64,000 nucleotides of DNA from Pedobacter sp. ASV28. Lineage in GTDB: Bacteria > Bacteroidota > Bacteroidia > Sphingobacteriales > Sphingobacteriaceae. This document shows positions 35,662-46,273 of this stretch, piece after piece. A program made the position numbers and the translations under genes. The first letter of the stretch is position 1; every line of letters begins with the position of its first letter. The notes below the pieces were generated by a model. It saw nothing but the letters and a program-made list of their open reading frames with translations. It made no database searches and was not told where the DNA came from. The DNA is taken from positions 1-64,000 of the forward strand of contig NZ_JAELTN010000005.1 of NCBI RefSeq assembly GCF_016428855.1. Direction: 5' to 3'.

Positions 35662-36600
35662 ATGAAAATAGGTCTCGATATTATGGGCGGAGACTATGCT
35701 CCCAAGGCAATTGTCTTGGGAGCTATGGAAGCCCATCAATCCCTAGCTCCCCATGAGCACTTAGTGCTAATTGGAGATACCCAGCAGATTAAACCTCTAC
35801 TCTCAGAGAAAGGATTCAACCCCGATCACTTTGAATTCGTACATACCGACGAAGTGATTGGTATGGGCGAGCATGCTACAAAAGCAATTCTTCAAAAACC
35901 AAATTCCAGTATTTCAGTAGGCTTCCAATTATTAAAGGAAGGCAAAATCGATTCATTTGCAAGTGCCGGCAATTCTGGTGCCATGCTAGTAGGTGCTGTT
36001 TTCAGTGTAAAAACCATTCCTGGCATTATCAGACCCTGCTTATGTACCATTGTACCCAAGCTCAAAGGTGGCGTTGGCCTTCTTTTAGATGTTGGGGCAA
36101 ATGCCGATTGTAAACCAGATACTTTGCTTCAATTTGGCACTTTAGGCAGTCTATATGCAGAGCACATCATGCAGATCGACAATCCCAAAGTGGCATTGAT
36201 GAACATTGGGGAAGAAGATGAAAAAGGCAATATGCTTTCATTGGCTACCTTTCCTTTGATGAAGGAAACGCAGCTCTTTAACTTTGTAGGCAATGTGGAA
36301 GGCAGAGATTTGTTCAACGATAAGGCCGACGTTATTGTATGTGATGGTTTTACAGGAAATATCATGTTGAAACTGGCCGAGTCATTTTATGTGTTGACCA
36401 TTAAGAAAGGTCTTAAAGATGAGTTCTTCGACCGGTTCAACTATGAAAACTATGGCGGAAGTCCGGTATTGGGTGTTAATGCACCTGTTTTGATTGGCCA
36501 TGGCATATCTAGTCCAGAGGCTATAAAAAATATGATCTTCCAATCGAGGGATATGATTAACACTGGATTGGTCAATAAAATACAAGCCGCATTCCAATAA
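35662..36600 (+). CDS. plsX: Phosphate acyltransferase PlsX
   Basis: 312 residues. It starts KIGLDIMGGDYAPKAIVLG and has FASAGNSGAMLVGAVF, LLLDVGANADCKP, ALMNIGEEDEKGN, VIVCDGFTGNIMLKL blocks typical of PlsX. It converts acyl-ACP to acyl-phosphate for phospholipid synthesis, as a peripheral membrane protein. The gene follows rpmF by 96 bases and precedes fabH by 15. Confidence 0.97.
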   Translation: MKIGLDIMGGDYAPKAIVLGAMEAHQSLAPHEHLVLIGDTQQIKPLLSEKGFNPDHFEFVHTDEVIGMGEHATKAILQKPNSSISVGFQLLKEGKIDSFASAGNSGAMLVGAVFSVKTIPGIIRPCLCTIVPKLKGGVGLLLDVGANADCKPDTLLQFGTLGSLYAEHIMQIDNPKVALMNIGEEDEKGNMLSLATFPLMKETQLFNFVGNVEGRDLFNDKADVIVCDGFTGNIMLKLAESFYVLTIKKGLKDEFFDRFNYENYGGSPVLGVNAPVLIGHGISSPEAIKNMIFQSRDMINTGLVNKIQAAFQ

Positions 36601-36615
36601 TTAAAAAATTAAAAA

Positions 36616-37611
36616 ATGAGTAAAATTCACGCTGCAATTACTGCAGTTCACGGTCACGTTCCAGATTACGTTTTAACCAACAAAGAACTAGAAACCATTG
36701 TCGATACCTCCGATGAATGGATTATGACCAGAACGGGTATAAAAGAGCGAAGAATATTAAAGGGCGAGGGTTTAGGGACCTCAGATATGGCGGTCCATGC
36801 CGTAAATGGTCTACTTAAGAAAAGAGGGATTGATGCTAAGGATTTAGACCTGATCATATTTTGTACCACTACCCCAGATTTTACTTTTCCTGCAACAGCA
36901 AATGTTCTAGCTGATAAAATTGGCGCTACGAATGCATGGGGTTATGATTTGCAGGCGGCCTGTTCGGGTTTCCTCTTTGGACTGACCACTGGAGCTCAAT
37001 TCATAGAATCGGGAAAACATAAGAAAGTTTTGGTAGTGGGCGGCGATAAGATGTCATCTATTATCAATTACGAAGATCGAACCACTTGTATCATTTTTGG
37101 AGACGGTTGTGGATGTGCCCTACTCGAGCCTAATGAAGAAGGTTTTGGCATACAGGATTCCATATTAAGAACTGATGGTTCTGGCGGAAAATATCTTGGT
37201 ATGAAAGCTGGGGGTTCTGTTAAACCCGCAAGCCACGAAACAGTAGATGCCAAAGAACATTTTGCCCATCAAGAAGGCCAAACGGTATTTAAGTTTGCCG
37301 TAACCAATATGGCCGACGTTGCCGCTGAAATCATGGAAAGAAACCATCTCTCTTCAGAAGATGTAGCTTGGCTGGTGCCACACCAAGCCAATAAGCGCAT
37401 CATTGATGCTACAGCATCCAGAATGGGCGTAAGTTCCGAAAAGGTAATGGTCAATATTGAACGTTATGGCAATACAACAAACGGAACCATTCCTATTTGT
37501 TTATGGGAATGGGAAAACCAGCTTAAAAAAGGCGACAACATTATCTTAGCAGCTTTTGGCGGCGGTTTTACTTGGGGTTCCGTTTATTTGAAATGGGCTT
37601 ATAATAGCTAA
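36616..37611 (+). CDS. fabH: 3-oxoacyl-ACP synthase III
   Basis: 331 residues. The catalytic triad is visible: C116 in [14 protein letters not shown]256 in [12 protein letters not shown], and N286 in [13 protein letters not shown]. It condenses acetyl-CoA (or branched starters) with malonyl-ACP to start each fatty acid. It lies 15 bases after plsX. The 169 bases after it up to accB are unusually A-rich. Confidence 0.97.
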   Translation: MSKIHAAITAVHGHVPDYVLTNKELETIVDTSDEWIMTRTGIKERRILKGEGLGTSDMAVHAVNGLLKKRGIDAKDLDLIIFCTTTPDFTFPATANVLADKIGATNAWGYDLQAACSGFLFGLTTGAQFIESGKHKKVLVVGGDKMSSIINYEDRTTCIIFGDGCGCALLEPNEEGFGIQDSILRTDGSGGKYLGMKAGGSVKPASHETVDAKEHFAHQEGQTVFKFAVTNMADVAAEIMERNHLSSEDVAWLVPHQANKRIIDATASRMGVSSEKVMVNIERYGNTTNGTIPICLWEWENQLKKGDNIILAAFGGGFTWGSVYLKWAYNS

Positions 37612-37780
37612 TTAGTTTTCTAGTGGATTGGATGGTTTGTTGTTTAGCAATTACAATGTGCCTATAGTCTAAAAAAGACACAAAAAAAACTAAAAAACCA
37701 AACACCTAAAAAACTATATAAAAACCTTAACTTAGTTAATTCAAACAAGACACCAAATTATTTAACATAACAACAAGAGA

Positions 37781-38266
37781 ATGGATATTAAACAAATTCA
37801 GGAACTTATAAAATTTGTTTCTCGGTCGGGAGTAAATGAAGTTGCCATTGAACAAGAAAATTTCAAGATTACTATTAAAACTAACCAAAATCCAGTTTAT
37901 GTAAATGCAGCAATTCCCGCTGCTGTTCCAGTTGCAGCCCAAGCCGTTGCACCAGTTGCAGCACCAAGTGCCGCAGTACCTACTCCGGCAGCCCCTGCGT
38001 CCGCTGCTGTTGAAGATACATCGAAATATATCACCGTTAAATCTCCCATGATTGGTACCTTCTACCGTTCTGCCAGTCCAGACAAACCATCATTTGTAAA
38101 TGTTGGCGATGAAATTGGCATTGGCAAAGTGGTTTGTATTATCGAAGCGATGAAACTTTTCAACGAAATCGAAAGTGAAGTATCTGGCCGTATCGTTAAA
38201 ATTTTAGTTGACAATGCCTCACCTGTAGAGTATGACCAACCATTATTTTTAGTTGAACCTATTTAA
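37781..38266 (+). CDS. accB: Biotin carboxyl carrier protein of acetyl-CoA carboxylase
   Basis: 161 residues. The biotin acceptor is K125 in IEAMKLFNEIESE; the flexible linker (about 44-78) is Ala/Pro/Val-rich, as usual. It carries carboxybiotin between AccC and the carboxyltransferase. The 5' flank (37612-37780) has several runs of 5-8 A and no recognisable structure. A dispersed inverted repeat separates it from accC. Confidence 0.97.
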   Translation: MDIKQIQELIKFVSRSGVNEVAIEQENFKITIKTNQNPVYVNAAIPAAVPVAAQAVAPVAAPSAAVPTPAAPASAAVEDTSKYITVKSPMIGTFYRSASPDKPSFVNVGDEIGIGKVVCIIEAMKLFNEIESEVSGRIVKILVDNASPVEYDQPLFLVEPI

Positions 38267-38283
38267 ACTTCTATTGCTATTAA

Positions 38284-38356
38284 CGTCACCCTGAACTTGT
38301 TTCAGGGTCTCTTTTTTTAAAATCATTTTAGATGCTGAAATAAATTCGGCATGACG
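38284..38356. repeat. REP-like imperfect inverted repeat between accB and accC
   Basis: Two 26-base arms, 38284-38309 and 38331-38356, are reverse complements at 19 of 26 positions, with a 21-base spacer containing T7. The arms end in CGTCA and TGACG. The left arm also folds locally (CCTGAAC/GTTTCAGG). This sequence type occurs as a dispersed intergenic palindrome in Bacteroidota and yields spurious short ORFs on the reverse strand that end in KQVQGD-like residues. Such a spurious ORF exists here (38249-38473, minus) and is left out. Confidence 0.75.
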
Positions 38357-38396
38357 ACAGTACTTTTGAGAAAGACTGACGAAAAGGAACGAGACT

Positions 38397-39737
38397 ATGT
38401 TTAAAAAAATATTAATTGCCAATAGAGGCGAAATTGCTTTGCGTATTATACGTACCTGTAAGGAAATGGGCATTAAAACTGTAGCGGTTTACTCTACTGC
38501 TGATCGGGAGAGTTTACACGTGCGTTTTGCCGATGAAGCTGTTTGTATAGGTCCGCCGCCAAGTAAGGATTCTTATTTAAGCATCCCCAATATTATCTCT
38601 GCTGCAGAATTGACCAATGCAGATGCTATCCATCCTGGTTATGGTTTCCTATCTGAAAATGCTAAATTTTCATCCGTTTGCCGTGATTATGGAATTAAAT
38701 TTATTGGGGCTACGCCCGAGCAAATTAATGGCATGGGCGATAAATCATCTGCCAAAGAAACCATGAAAATTGCAGGTGTGCCAACTATTCCTGGCTCGGA
38801 AGGTTTACTGGGAAGCGTAAAGGAAGGCATTAAGCTAGCCAATGAAATTGGTTATCCTATTATCTTAAAAGCGACTGCCGGTGGTGGTGGCCGTGGTATG
38901 CGTGTAGTTTGGAAAGATGAAGATTTTGAAAATGCATGGGATAGCGCCCGTCAGGAGTCAGGTGCTGCTTTTGGCAATGATGGTCTTTATCTAGAGAAAT
39001 ATATTGAAGACCCTCGCCATATCGAAATTCAGGTTATTGGTGACCAATATGGAAAAGCTTGCCATCTTTCAGAAAGAGACTGCTCTATCCAACGCCGTCA
39101 CCAAAAACTGGTAGAAGAAGCCCCATCTCCTTTTATGACACCAGAATTGCGTGAAAAAATGGGAGAAGCTGCCATCAAGGGTGCTTTGGCTGTAAATTAT
39201 GAAGGTGCCGGAACCATTGAATTCCTTGTAGATAAACATCGCAATTTCTACTTTATGGAAATGAATACCCGTATCCAAGTAGAACACCCAGTGACAGAAG
39301 AAGTCATCAATTTTGACCTGATCAAAGAACAGATCAAAGTAGCTGCAGGCATCCCTATTTCAGGCAAAAACTATATGCCAGATATGCATGCCATTGAGTG
39401 TCGTATCAATGCTGAAGACCCTTTTAACAATTTTAGACCGTCTCCTGGCAAAATTACCAATTTCCACTCTCCAGGTGGTCATGGAGTGCGTGTAGATACC
39501 CATGTGTATGCAGGTTATCAAATTCCACCTAACTACGACTCGATGATCGCAAAGCTCATTACGGTTGCGCAAACAAGAGAGGAAGCAATTTGCACCATGG
39601 AACGAGCCTTGAGCGAATTCGTAATAGAAGGAATCAAAACTACTATTCCTTTCCATTTAAAGCTGATGAAAGATCCCAACTTTAGAGCGGGTAATTTCAC
39701 CACCAAGTTTATGGAAACTTTCGATCTTTCTGAATAA
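38397..39737 (+). CDS. accC: Biotin carboxylase subunit of acetyl-CoA carboxylase
   Basis: 446 residues. It starts [20 protein letters not shown] and carries the ATP-grasp blocks [50 protein letters not shown] and ECRINAEDP. It carboxylates the biotin on AccB. It is the last gene of the rpmF-acc cluster and ends at a strong bidirectional hairpin. A 130-base gap holding the repeat separates it from accB, so the pair could be partly uncoupled. Confidence 0.98.
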   Translation: MFKKILIANRGEIALRIIRTCKEMGIKTVAVYSTADRESLHVRFADEAVCIGPPPSKDSYLSIPNIISAAELTNADAIHPGYGFLSENAKFSSVCRDYGIKFIGATPEQINGMGDKSSAKETMKIAGVPTIPGSEGLLGSVKEGIKLANEIGYPIILKATAGGGGRGMRVVWKDEDFENAWDSARQESGAAFGNDGLYLEKYIEDPRHIEIQVIGDQYGKACHLSERDCSIQRRHQKLVEEAPSPFMTPELREKMGEAAIKGALAVNYEGAGTIEFLVDKHRNFYFMEMNTRIQVEHPVTEEVINFDLIKEQIKVAAGIPISGKNYMPDMHAIECRINAEDPFNNFRPSPGKITNFHSPGGHGVRVDTHVYAGYQIPPNYDSMIAKLITVAQTREEAICTMERALSEFVIEGIKTTIPFHLKLMKDPNFRAGNFTTKFMETFDLSE

Positions 39738-39742
39738 GAATA

Positions 39743-39771
39743 AAAAGGGCGATCAAAATGATCGCCCTTTT
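39743..39771. terminator. Bidirectional rho-independent terminator between accC and the PUL regulator
   Basis: AAAAGGGCGATCA (39743-39755) pairs perfectly over 13 bases with TGATCGCCCTTTT (39759-39771), loop AAA. Both ends carry A/T runs, so it can serve accC on plus and the convergent regulator on minus. Confidence 0.9.
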
Positions 39772-39806
39772 ATATTTATATGCCTCAATTTATTTAGACC
39801 CAAATC

Positions 39807-42704
39807 TTACTTCTCGCTTGTAGCCTGTATTAGATAATCAAACAAACTCATTTCCTGAGGCACCTGTATTTTTTTTCTAAGCCTATATCTACTTACTTCT
39901 ACCGCCCTACTGCTAATCCCCATCAACTGTGCTATTTCTTTGGAAGACAGATTCATTTTAAGATAAGCACAAAGTTTTAGATCATTTGCCCCTAAATTTG
40001 GAAACTTTTCCTTTAGTTTACTTAAGAAATTAGAGTGTACATGGTCAAAATGCATAGAGAACTGTTCCCAATCGGCATCGCCTTTTTCTGCTTCATTAAG
40101 AAGTCTTATAACCTTTTTGATATAGCTATTAAAATCGACACCTGCTGGGCTCGTCTTTCCTATTTGTGAAATTTCCTCACGAACTTTGGTCAGCAATTTA
40201 TTCTTTTGTACCAAGTTCATCCCCATGGTAGCCAACTCTTTATTCTTAAAATTCACCTCGGCTTCGAGCTTGTCATTTTGCAGTTTTACAATTTGCTTTT
40301 CATTACTGTCAATTTCCAATTGGTGCATATGCTTCAAATGGTCCTGCTCTTTCTTGTGTTTCCTCTTTTGACGTTGTATTAAGAAATTAACCACGCCTAC
40401 CATTACTGCCGCATAAAATACATATACCCAAAATGTTTCGTACCACGCAGGTTTGATGTAAAAAGTATAGGTAGCTATTTCAGATTCGCTTCCAAGATTG
40501 TTTCTGGCTTTTACCTTAAAGATATAATCACCGTAAGGCAGATTGGTATAGTCTTTTTCATTCTTGCCACTCCATTGAGACCAAGTTTTATCAGACCCAA
40601 CCAATTGGTAGCTAAACTCTATATTATTCTGCTGTTCATATAGTGTAGAGGAGTATTCGAAATGTAGGGAATTAAATTGCTTATCGAGCTCTACACGCTC
40701 CTTAATATTTTGGGTCTTGGTCATTTTGCCATCACTTAAAAAATAGCCTCCAAAAATGACGTTATTCTTTTCCCCTATAGCTTTCACCAATGAAAGATTA
40801 ACATTCACTGGTCTGATATTTTTACTGTATTCTTTATAATTGATATGTATGAGGCCTTTCTTTGCCCCTATAAAAACATTTTCATCATCGTAAGGATAGA
40901 TATGTTCAAAACCTGCAACCACCAAGGAGTTCAACTCTGGAAGATGGACAATGGTATAAGCCTTGTGAGGTGTTTTTGCATGAAAATCTATCAAGCCTAC
41001 TTTTTTATGGCTAATAAACCAAATGTTACCACTTTTATCCTCTTTGAGATAATGATAAATATTGTCCTTCAGTATGGGCCTTAGAAAGGCCGAATGTACA
41101 AATCTATCAGTTTTCTCTTCATACTCAAAAATTCCTTTTTGTGTAGCCACCACGACCCTATTTCTGATCTTCGCCACAGAGTTCCCCAGCAAAGAAGGTA
41201 GTCCGCTACGTTCATCGTAGAACTTTGTCTCTATAACTTTTCTTTTGTCTGCGCTAAGCTTTAACCTAAAAATTCCCCGATAAGGGTGCGAAGCCCATAA
41301 CATATTGTGATTTACCACTAAAAATCTCAGCGATTCGTTTAATCCCTGTATATTCCCTGCATTGGTAAACACGCCATTTCTATATGCTATCTTGTGCAGC
41401 CCAAAATAGGTTCCTGCAATAATGGTACTGTCGCCCCAAGGCTGTGTAAAAAGCCAGGTACCCGGAGATGAATAAATCCTTTTAGCCGACTTTCCTTCTA
41501 TCACCAGGGCCCCTTCTTCATGGCCAACAAGAATCTGCCCATTAATTTTAGATAGTTCCCAAACCTGTCCGTTTGTATTTTCAACTTCTTTAAAGAAATT
41601 CCGGCTATAGCTAAGGTCTCGAACGTTGCTTTGCAGTGGAGTACGATAAACCCCATTAGAAGTGCCTACATATAGTTGATCTTGATCAATTAAAGAAAAA
41701 TAACTACTTGTTTGCTTAGCTTTGTCTGGGTATACGTATTTTATGGCATTATTAAAAGCTATAAAGTTAATCCCGTCATCAAGTCCCAGCCAAAAATTCC
41801 CATTTCTATCCATAAAAATACTACGGATATTATTCTTATATAGCCCCTCCTCTGACGAAAACTGCTGTATCATTTTCCCCGATCTGTCCATTATATAAGT
41901 CCCGCCGGCCGAAGTAGCGATAGCTATCCAGTTGTTTTTGATAGCTATGGCCTTATACATCTTATTGCGTAAAAGCTCTTCTTCCTTTTCCAGCACCTTC
42001 TTCATCACAAAGTCTTTTCCAACCAAAAAGGCGCCTTTTCTCAAGGTTGTTACTAAAAGCGTATCTGGAGAAAAATTTAAGATAGCAGTTACATAATCAT
42101 CCTGTAGTTGATGCGGAGCCGCTATATTTTGCCACTTTCCATTCTGGTATACATTTAATCCTGTAGCAATATCTTGGGCATAAATTTTATGGTTACATTC
42201 TCCCATAAATTCCCAAAGCATGCGAGGCTTATGAACCGTTATTTTTCCATTTTTTAGCTGCAATATCTTATTGGTCGATCTAAAAAATATTTCATTATTT
42301 ATAATGCTGATATCCCAGATATCTGAAAACTTACGTTCCTGCTCAGGAATAATATTCCGGATGGAATGATAAACAAGTCTACCGTTCTGATCTGGGAAAA
42401 AATATCCGATCTCATCTTGTGCACCAACATAGATCTTACCATCGCTGGCAATCTTTATCGATCTTACTACCGTTTTATGTGGTAGGGAGTATAATTTCCA
42501 GTTACGACCATCAAAAACCAACAGCCCTTCGTTGTTGGCAAAGTATAACAGTCCATTCTGATCCTGATCAATATCCCAATTTTGCGACCCGCCTTTATAA
42601 TCTAAACTGCTGTACATATTAATCTGGGGAATACCAATGGGATTTTGTGCAGCTACCCGCAAACAGCCAATAAAAATTAGGATAAGGAAACTGGTGTACT
42701 TCAT
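39807..42704 (-). CDS. Membrane sensor-regulator: beta-propeller, triple-tyrosine domain, LuxR-type HTH
   Basis: 965 residues. A signal peptide (YTSFLILIFIGCLRVAAQ) starts a long periplasmic region of two-bladed-propeller repeats (DQDQNGLLYFANNEGL; IWDISII; MDRNGNFWLGLDDGINF), then a triple-tyrosine domain (about 660-750; PYGDYIFKVKARN). One membrane helix follows near 758-776, a coiled coil to about 850 and a HTH at about 915-950 (NLSSKEIAQLMGISSRAVEV). Unlike hybrid two-component systems it has no histidine kinase or receiver. It probably senses glucan oligosaccharides in the periplasm and directly controls the divergent susCD genes, 444 bases away. That target is inference from position. 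Confidence 0.85.
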   Translation of the reverse strand: MKYTSFLILIFIGCLRVAAQNPIGIPQINMYSSLDYKGGSQNWDIDQDQNGLLYFANNEGLLVFDGRNWKLYSLPHKTVVRSIKIASDGKIYVGAQDEIGYFFPDQNGRLVYHSIRNIIPEQERKFSDIWDISIINNEIFFRSTNKILQLKNGKITVHKPRMLWEFMGECNHKIYAQDIATGLNVYQNGKWQNIAAPHQLQDDYVTAILNFSPDTLLVTTLRKGAFLVGKDFVMKKVLEKEEELLRNKMYKAIAIKNNWIAIATSAGGTYIMDRSGKMIQQFSSEEGLYKNNIRSIFMDRNGNFWLGLDDGINFIAFNNAIKYVYPDKAKQTSSYFSLIDQDQLYVGTSNGVYRTPLQSNVRDLSYSRNFFKEVENTNGQVWELSKINGQILVGHEEGALVIEGKSAKRIYSSPGTWLFTQPWGDSTIIAGTYFGLHKIAYRNGVFTNAGNIQGLNESLRFLVVNHNMLWASHPYRGIFRLKLSADKRKVIETKFYDERSGLPSLLGNSVAKIRNRVVVATQKGIFEYEEKTDRFVHSAFLRPILKDNIYHYLKEDKSGNIWFISHKKVGLIDFHAKTPHKAYTIVHLPELNSLVVAGFEHIYPYDDENVFIGAKKGLIHINYKEYSKNIRPVNVNLSLVKAIGEKNNVIFGGYFLSDGKMTKTQNIKERVELDKQFNSLHFEYSSTLYEQQNNIEFSYQLVGSDKTWSQWSGKNEKDYTNLPYGDYIFKVKARNNLGSESEIATYTFYIKPAWYETFWVYVFYAAVMVGVVNFLIQRQKRKHKKEQDHLKHMHQLEIDSNEKQIVKLQNDKLEAEVNFKNKELATMGMNLVQKNKLLTKVREEISQIGKTSPAGVDFNSYIKKVIRLLNEAEKGDADWEQFSMHFDHVHSNFLSKLKEKFPNLGANDLKLCAYLKMNLSSKEIAQLMGISSRAVEVSRYRLRKKIQVPQEMSLFDYLIQATSEK

Positions 42705-43148
42705 ACTATTTAATGTTCAATTCTCTTAACCCATAAAGCATATTTATTGCAGGGAATTAAAAGCATGATGAAAAATTACAGATTGTTTTAGGTTTGTTTT
42801 CCGGTCTGCTTGAAGCCGTTAAAATTAAATTTAGATAGATTTTACCTTAAATCATCAAAGAGTATTAAATATTTCGTTATAGAAAAACTGGCTGCTCACT
42901 TGTGCAGTACGCTCAAAACAATAACAAAACATTGTAAAACAATATTTTAAATAAAAAAAATCGATTTTAATTCCTCACTTTTTTTCTAATTGTTGTGGTT
43001 TTGTGCAGTCGCTTTTTTAGGCATTACAATCATTTTATCGAATATTTGCTAAAGAATGCTTCGAAAAAGCAAGCAAAAAATGCCTAACCAGCATGAGCTT
43101 GCCATACTGATTTTCGTTGTACACCAATTAACCAAATATAAACCAAGT
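42705..43148. other. Divergent intergenic region between the PUL regulator and susC
   Basis: 444 bases, AT-rich, with no open gene that I can support. It holds a TAGGTTTG (42789-42796) matching TAnnTTTG on the plus strand, but without a clear -33 partner, and A- and T-rich runs at 42953-42990. An operator for the regulator is expected here; I could not identify a convincing palindrome. Confidence 0.5.
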
Positions 43149-46100
43149 ATGAAAAAACTAGTGCTACTATTGGCATTATCATTTTGGGTGTACCTTACCC
43201 ATGCACAAAATGTAAAGATTTCTGGTACCGTAATAGGTTCAGATGACGGCCTACCCTTATCAGGAGCAATTGTATCGCTCAAATCTATGCCAACTAAGGC
43301 GGTAACTACCGATTTGGATGGTAAGTTTCTTATTGATGTACCCATTAATGAAACCCTTCTATTTTCAATGATTGGTTACACCGCCCAAGAAAGAAAGATA
43401 AGTGCTAATAGCACTACACTTAGGATTAGTCTTGCTCCAGATGTTAAGCTATTAAACGAGGTAGTAGCCATTGGATATGGCACTGTTAAAAAGAGCGATT
43501 TAACCGGATCGGTTGCCTCTATTAAAGCAGAAGACCTTAAGAAAACACCCGCTGCCAGTTTAGACCAAGCTTTACAAGGTCGTGCCGCAGGCGTTACGGT
43601 AAATGCCAATACTGGGCAACCAGGTGCCCCAGCCGTAGTAAGAATTAGAGGTATTGGAACTGTTAACGATAGTTCCCCTATTTATGTAGTGGATGGAATT
43701 ATCTTGGGAGATATCTCTTTCCTTAGTCCTAATGATATTGAGTCAACAGAGATTTTAAAAGACGCTTCCTCTACGGCCATCTACGGATCTAGGGGTGCCA
43801 ATGGGGTAATCTTGGTCACCACAAAAAAGGGAAAACAGGGAAAAACAACCGTCACTTTTGATGCCTATGGCGGTGTACAAAATAGATGGAAGAAGTTAGA
43901 TTTAATGCAAAGTGCAGAATTTGCCAAAACGATCATCAACCTTAATAATATAACCTCTGAAAAAGACTATTACCGTGATTATGGTTTTAACCGCTGGCTA
44001 TATGCTTATCGTTTGGGCAGCTCTCCCTACTTTCCGGTAATTAGATCTACCGCCAACCCTAATGGCGTGAACTATGCTAGTATAGAAACCGATTGGCAGG
44101 ATGCAGTATTTAATAAGAATGCCCTGATCCAGAATTATTACCTATCTATTGATGGAGGTAGCGAAAAAAGCAACTATTCATTAAGTGCCAGTTATTTTAA
44201 TCAGGATGGTACCATTATCGGTTCAAACTATGAGCGGTTAACACTCAGGTTAAACTCAGGACATCAAATTAAAAGTTGGCTAAAAGTTGGTCAAAACTTA
44301 ACTTTTGCCCCATCCGAAGGTAGAAATGCCATGAACAATAATGCCAGCCCTGGTGCTTCGGTGCTATCGGCAGCCTTGGCCATGGCACCTTGGGACCCTA
44401 CCCATTATCCTTCGGGTGCCGTAAACCTAAATGGTAAAAACTTGAGCAATCAAATCAGTGCTTCTTCCAACTTCAGAAATGTGACCAATCCCTTTTCTAT
44501 GGTGGAGCATTCGCATCCCTCTGATAAGAACGAGCGTCTAGTTGGTGATATCTACGCTGAACTAAAACCTTTTGCTGGCCTAACGTTCCGTTCGGATGTA
44601 AGCATGGACATGAACAACAACAGAAACAAGATGTTTAAGGATGCTTACAGGTATTCCGATTACGACGGCAACAATAAGAACTTCATCTCTAGCAGCATGT
44701 CCCGTTCTTCGGTGGTGAGATTCGAAAATATCCTTACCTATGCTAAAGACATCAAAAAGCATAGTTTCTCTATCATGGCGGGTTCAGTTAGTGAGCAATA
44801 TAACTATTATAGTATTGGCGGTTCTGGAGCATCTATTTTAAACCCTAGTGAAACCAATTGGTACCTGTCGCAAACAACAGAAGATAGAACTCCTACTTCA
44901 GATGCCGTAGCCCGTACCAGGATGTTCTCCATGCTTGGAAGATTACAATACAGCTATGACAGTAAATATTTGGCAACTTTCAATTTCAGGGGCGATGCCT
45001 CAAGTAAATTCCAAGAAAACCTATGGGGATATTTCCCTTCCATGGCCCTTGCATGGCGCATTAGCGAAGAATCATGGATGAAGAATATTTCCAACCTTGA
45101 TTACTTAAAAATACGTGCAGGTTATGGACAAATTGGTAATGAAAAAATCGGTTCTGATAATTTCATCTTAAAAATGTTCAACAACGGGCCAACCTTTGTA
45201 GACTACGTTTTTGGCGTAGACCAACAGTTGGCGAGTGGCGCTACAATCTTAACCTATGTCAACAGGGGTGGAAAATGGGAAAGAACAGAGCAATACAACT
45301 TTGGAGTTGATTTCGGTTTATATAAAAACAAATTCACCGGTACCATAGATGCTTTTATCAGAGATACAAAAGATATGTTGCTCAGTGTAAAAGCACCTGC
45401 ACATGTGGGTAATCGTTATGATGCCATTGCCAATGTGGGCACGGTACGCAATAAAGGGGTAGAGCTTACCCTTACCTATCAAAATAATGCGACGCTAAAA
45501 GGCAAAGCTTTTAACTACAACATTACAGGTAACGTTTCTTTCATTAAAAATGAATTAACGGCACTTAATGGAGGAGAACGTGTATTTGGAACTTACACTT
45601 TAAGTGATCAGGGCATGCCTTTGTTTTCTTTGTGGGGCTATAAATATGAAGGTATTTACCGCAGCGATCAAGAGGCATTAAACCATTTACGTGGTTATAC
45701 GGCCAGTTCCATTTCTTACCATGCTGGCGACGCCAAATACCAAGATCTTAATGGCGATGGTTTAATTGACGACAAAGACCAACAAAAAATTGGCAACCCA
45801 TTTCCCTGGTTAACTTATGGTTTAAACCTAGGTGCCAATTGGAACAATTTTGATTTGCAAGTCTTCTTACAGGGCGTATATGGTAACGACATTTTTAATG
45901 CCGTACGCATGAGGACAGAAGGAACAGGTACCGAAGCTACTTTAAGCACCTCCATGCGCAATGCTTGGTCTCCTACTAATCTTAACGGTGATATTCCAAA
46001 TCCATACAGTACCGTTAACCGCTTTGCATCCAGTCGCTTTGTAGAAAGTGGCGCCTATTTAAGGCTTAAAAACGTACAGGTTGGGTATACTTTACCTGCA

Positions 46101-46262
46101 TCCATAAAAGGTCTTAACAAGTGTAGGATATATGTAGCAGGCAATAACCTGTTAACCTTTACCAAGTATACAGGTTACGATCCAGAAATTGGTAGCGGGG
46201 TAGATTTTGGCAATTATCCTCAATCTAGGACTTTCATGTTGGGTGCCCAAGTTAACTTCTAA
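43149..46262 (+). CDS. SusC/RagA-type TonB-dependent outer-membrane transporter
   Basis: 1037 residues from ATG at 43149, chosen because KKLVLLLALSFWVYLTHAQ is a signal peptide; an upstream ATG at 43056 has none. A carboxypeptidase-regulatory-like domain (VKISGTVIGSDDGLPLSGA) is followed by the SusC signature (EVVAIGYGTVKKSDLTGSVA, residues in mature region), the plug (AASLDQALQGRAAGVTVN; PIYVVDGII), and the barrel ending in FMLGAQVNF. It should take up oligosaccharides bound by SusD, powered by TonB. First gene of the PUL operon; susD starts 12 bases after it. Confidence 0.97.
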   Translation: MKKLVLLLALSFWVYLTHAQNVKISGTVIGSDDGLPLSGAIVSLKSMPTKAVTTDLDGKFLIDVPINETLLFSMIGYTAQERKISANSTTLRISLAPDVKLLNEVVAIGYGTVKKSDLTGSVASIKAEDLKKTPAASLDQALQGRAAGVTVNANTGQPGAPAVVRIRGIGTVNDSSPIYVVDGIILGDISFLSPNDIESTEILKDASSTAIYGSRGANGVILVTTKKGKQGKTTVTFDAYGGVQNRWKKLDLMQSAEFAKTIINLNNITSEKDYYRDYGFNRWLYAYRLGSSPYFPVIRSTANPNGVNYASIETDWQDAVFNKNALIQNYYLSIDGGSEKSNYSLSASYFNQDGTIIGSNYERLTLRLNSGHQIKSWLKVGQNLTFAPSEGRNAMNNNASPGASVLSAALAMAPWDPTHYPSGAVNLNGKNLSNQISASSNFRNVTNPFSMVEHSHPSDKNERLVGDIYAELKPFAGLTFRSDVSMDMNNNRNKMFKDAYRYSDYDGNNKNFISSSMSRSSVVRFENILTYAKDIKKHSFSIMAGSVSEQYNYYSIGGSGASILNPSETNWYLSQTTEDRTPTSDAVARTRMFSMLGRLQYSYDSKYLATFNFRGDASSKFQENLWGYFPSMALAWRISEESWMKNISNLDYLKIRAGYGQIGNEKIGSDNFILKMFNNGPTFVDYVFGVDQQLASGATILTYVNRGGKWERTEQYNFGVDFGLYKNKFTGTIDAFIRDTKDMLLSVKAPAHVGNRYDAIANVGTVRNKGVELTLTYQNNATLKGKAFNYNITGNVSFIKNELTALNGGERVFGTYTLSDQGMPLFSLWGYKYEGIYRSDQEALNHLRGYTASSISYHAGDAKYQDLNGDGLIDDKDQQKIGNPFPWLTYGLNLGANWNNFDLQVFLQGVYGNDIFNAVRMRTEGTGTEATLSTSMRNAWSPTNLNGDIPNPYSTVNRFASSRFVESGAYLRLKNVQVGYTLPASIKGLNKCRIYVAGNNLLTFTKYTGYDPEIGSGVDFGNYPQSRTFMLGAQVNF

Positions 46263-46273
46263 ATCTAATGGTC

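Noticed and set aside
38249..38473. 75-residue minus-strand ORF overlapping accC
   Set aside because: It is derived from the dispersed inverted repeat (ends in KQVQGD-like residues) and overlaps the accC start; no coding support.
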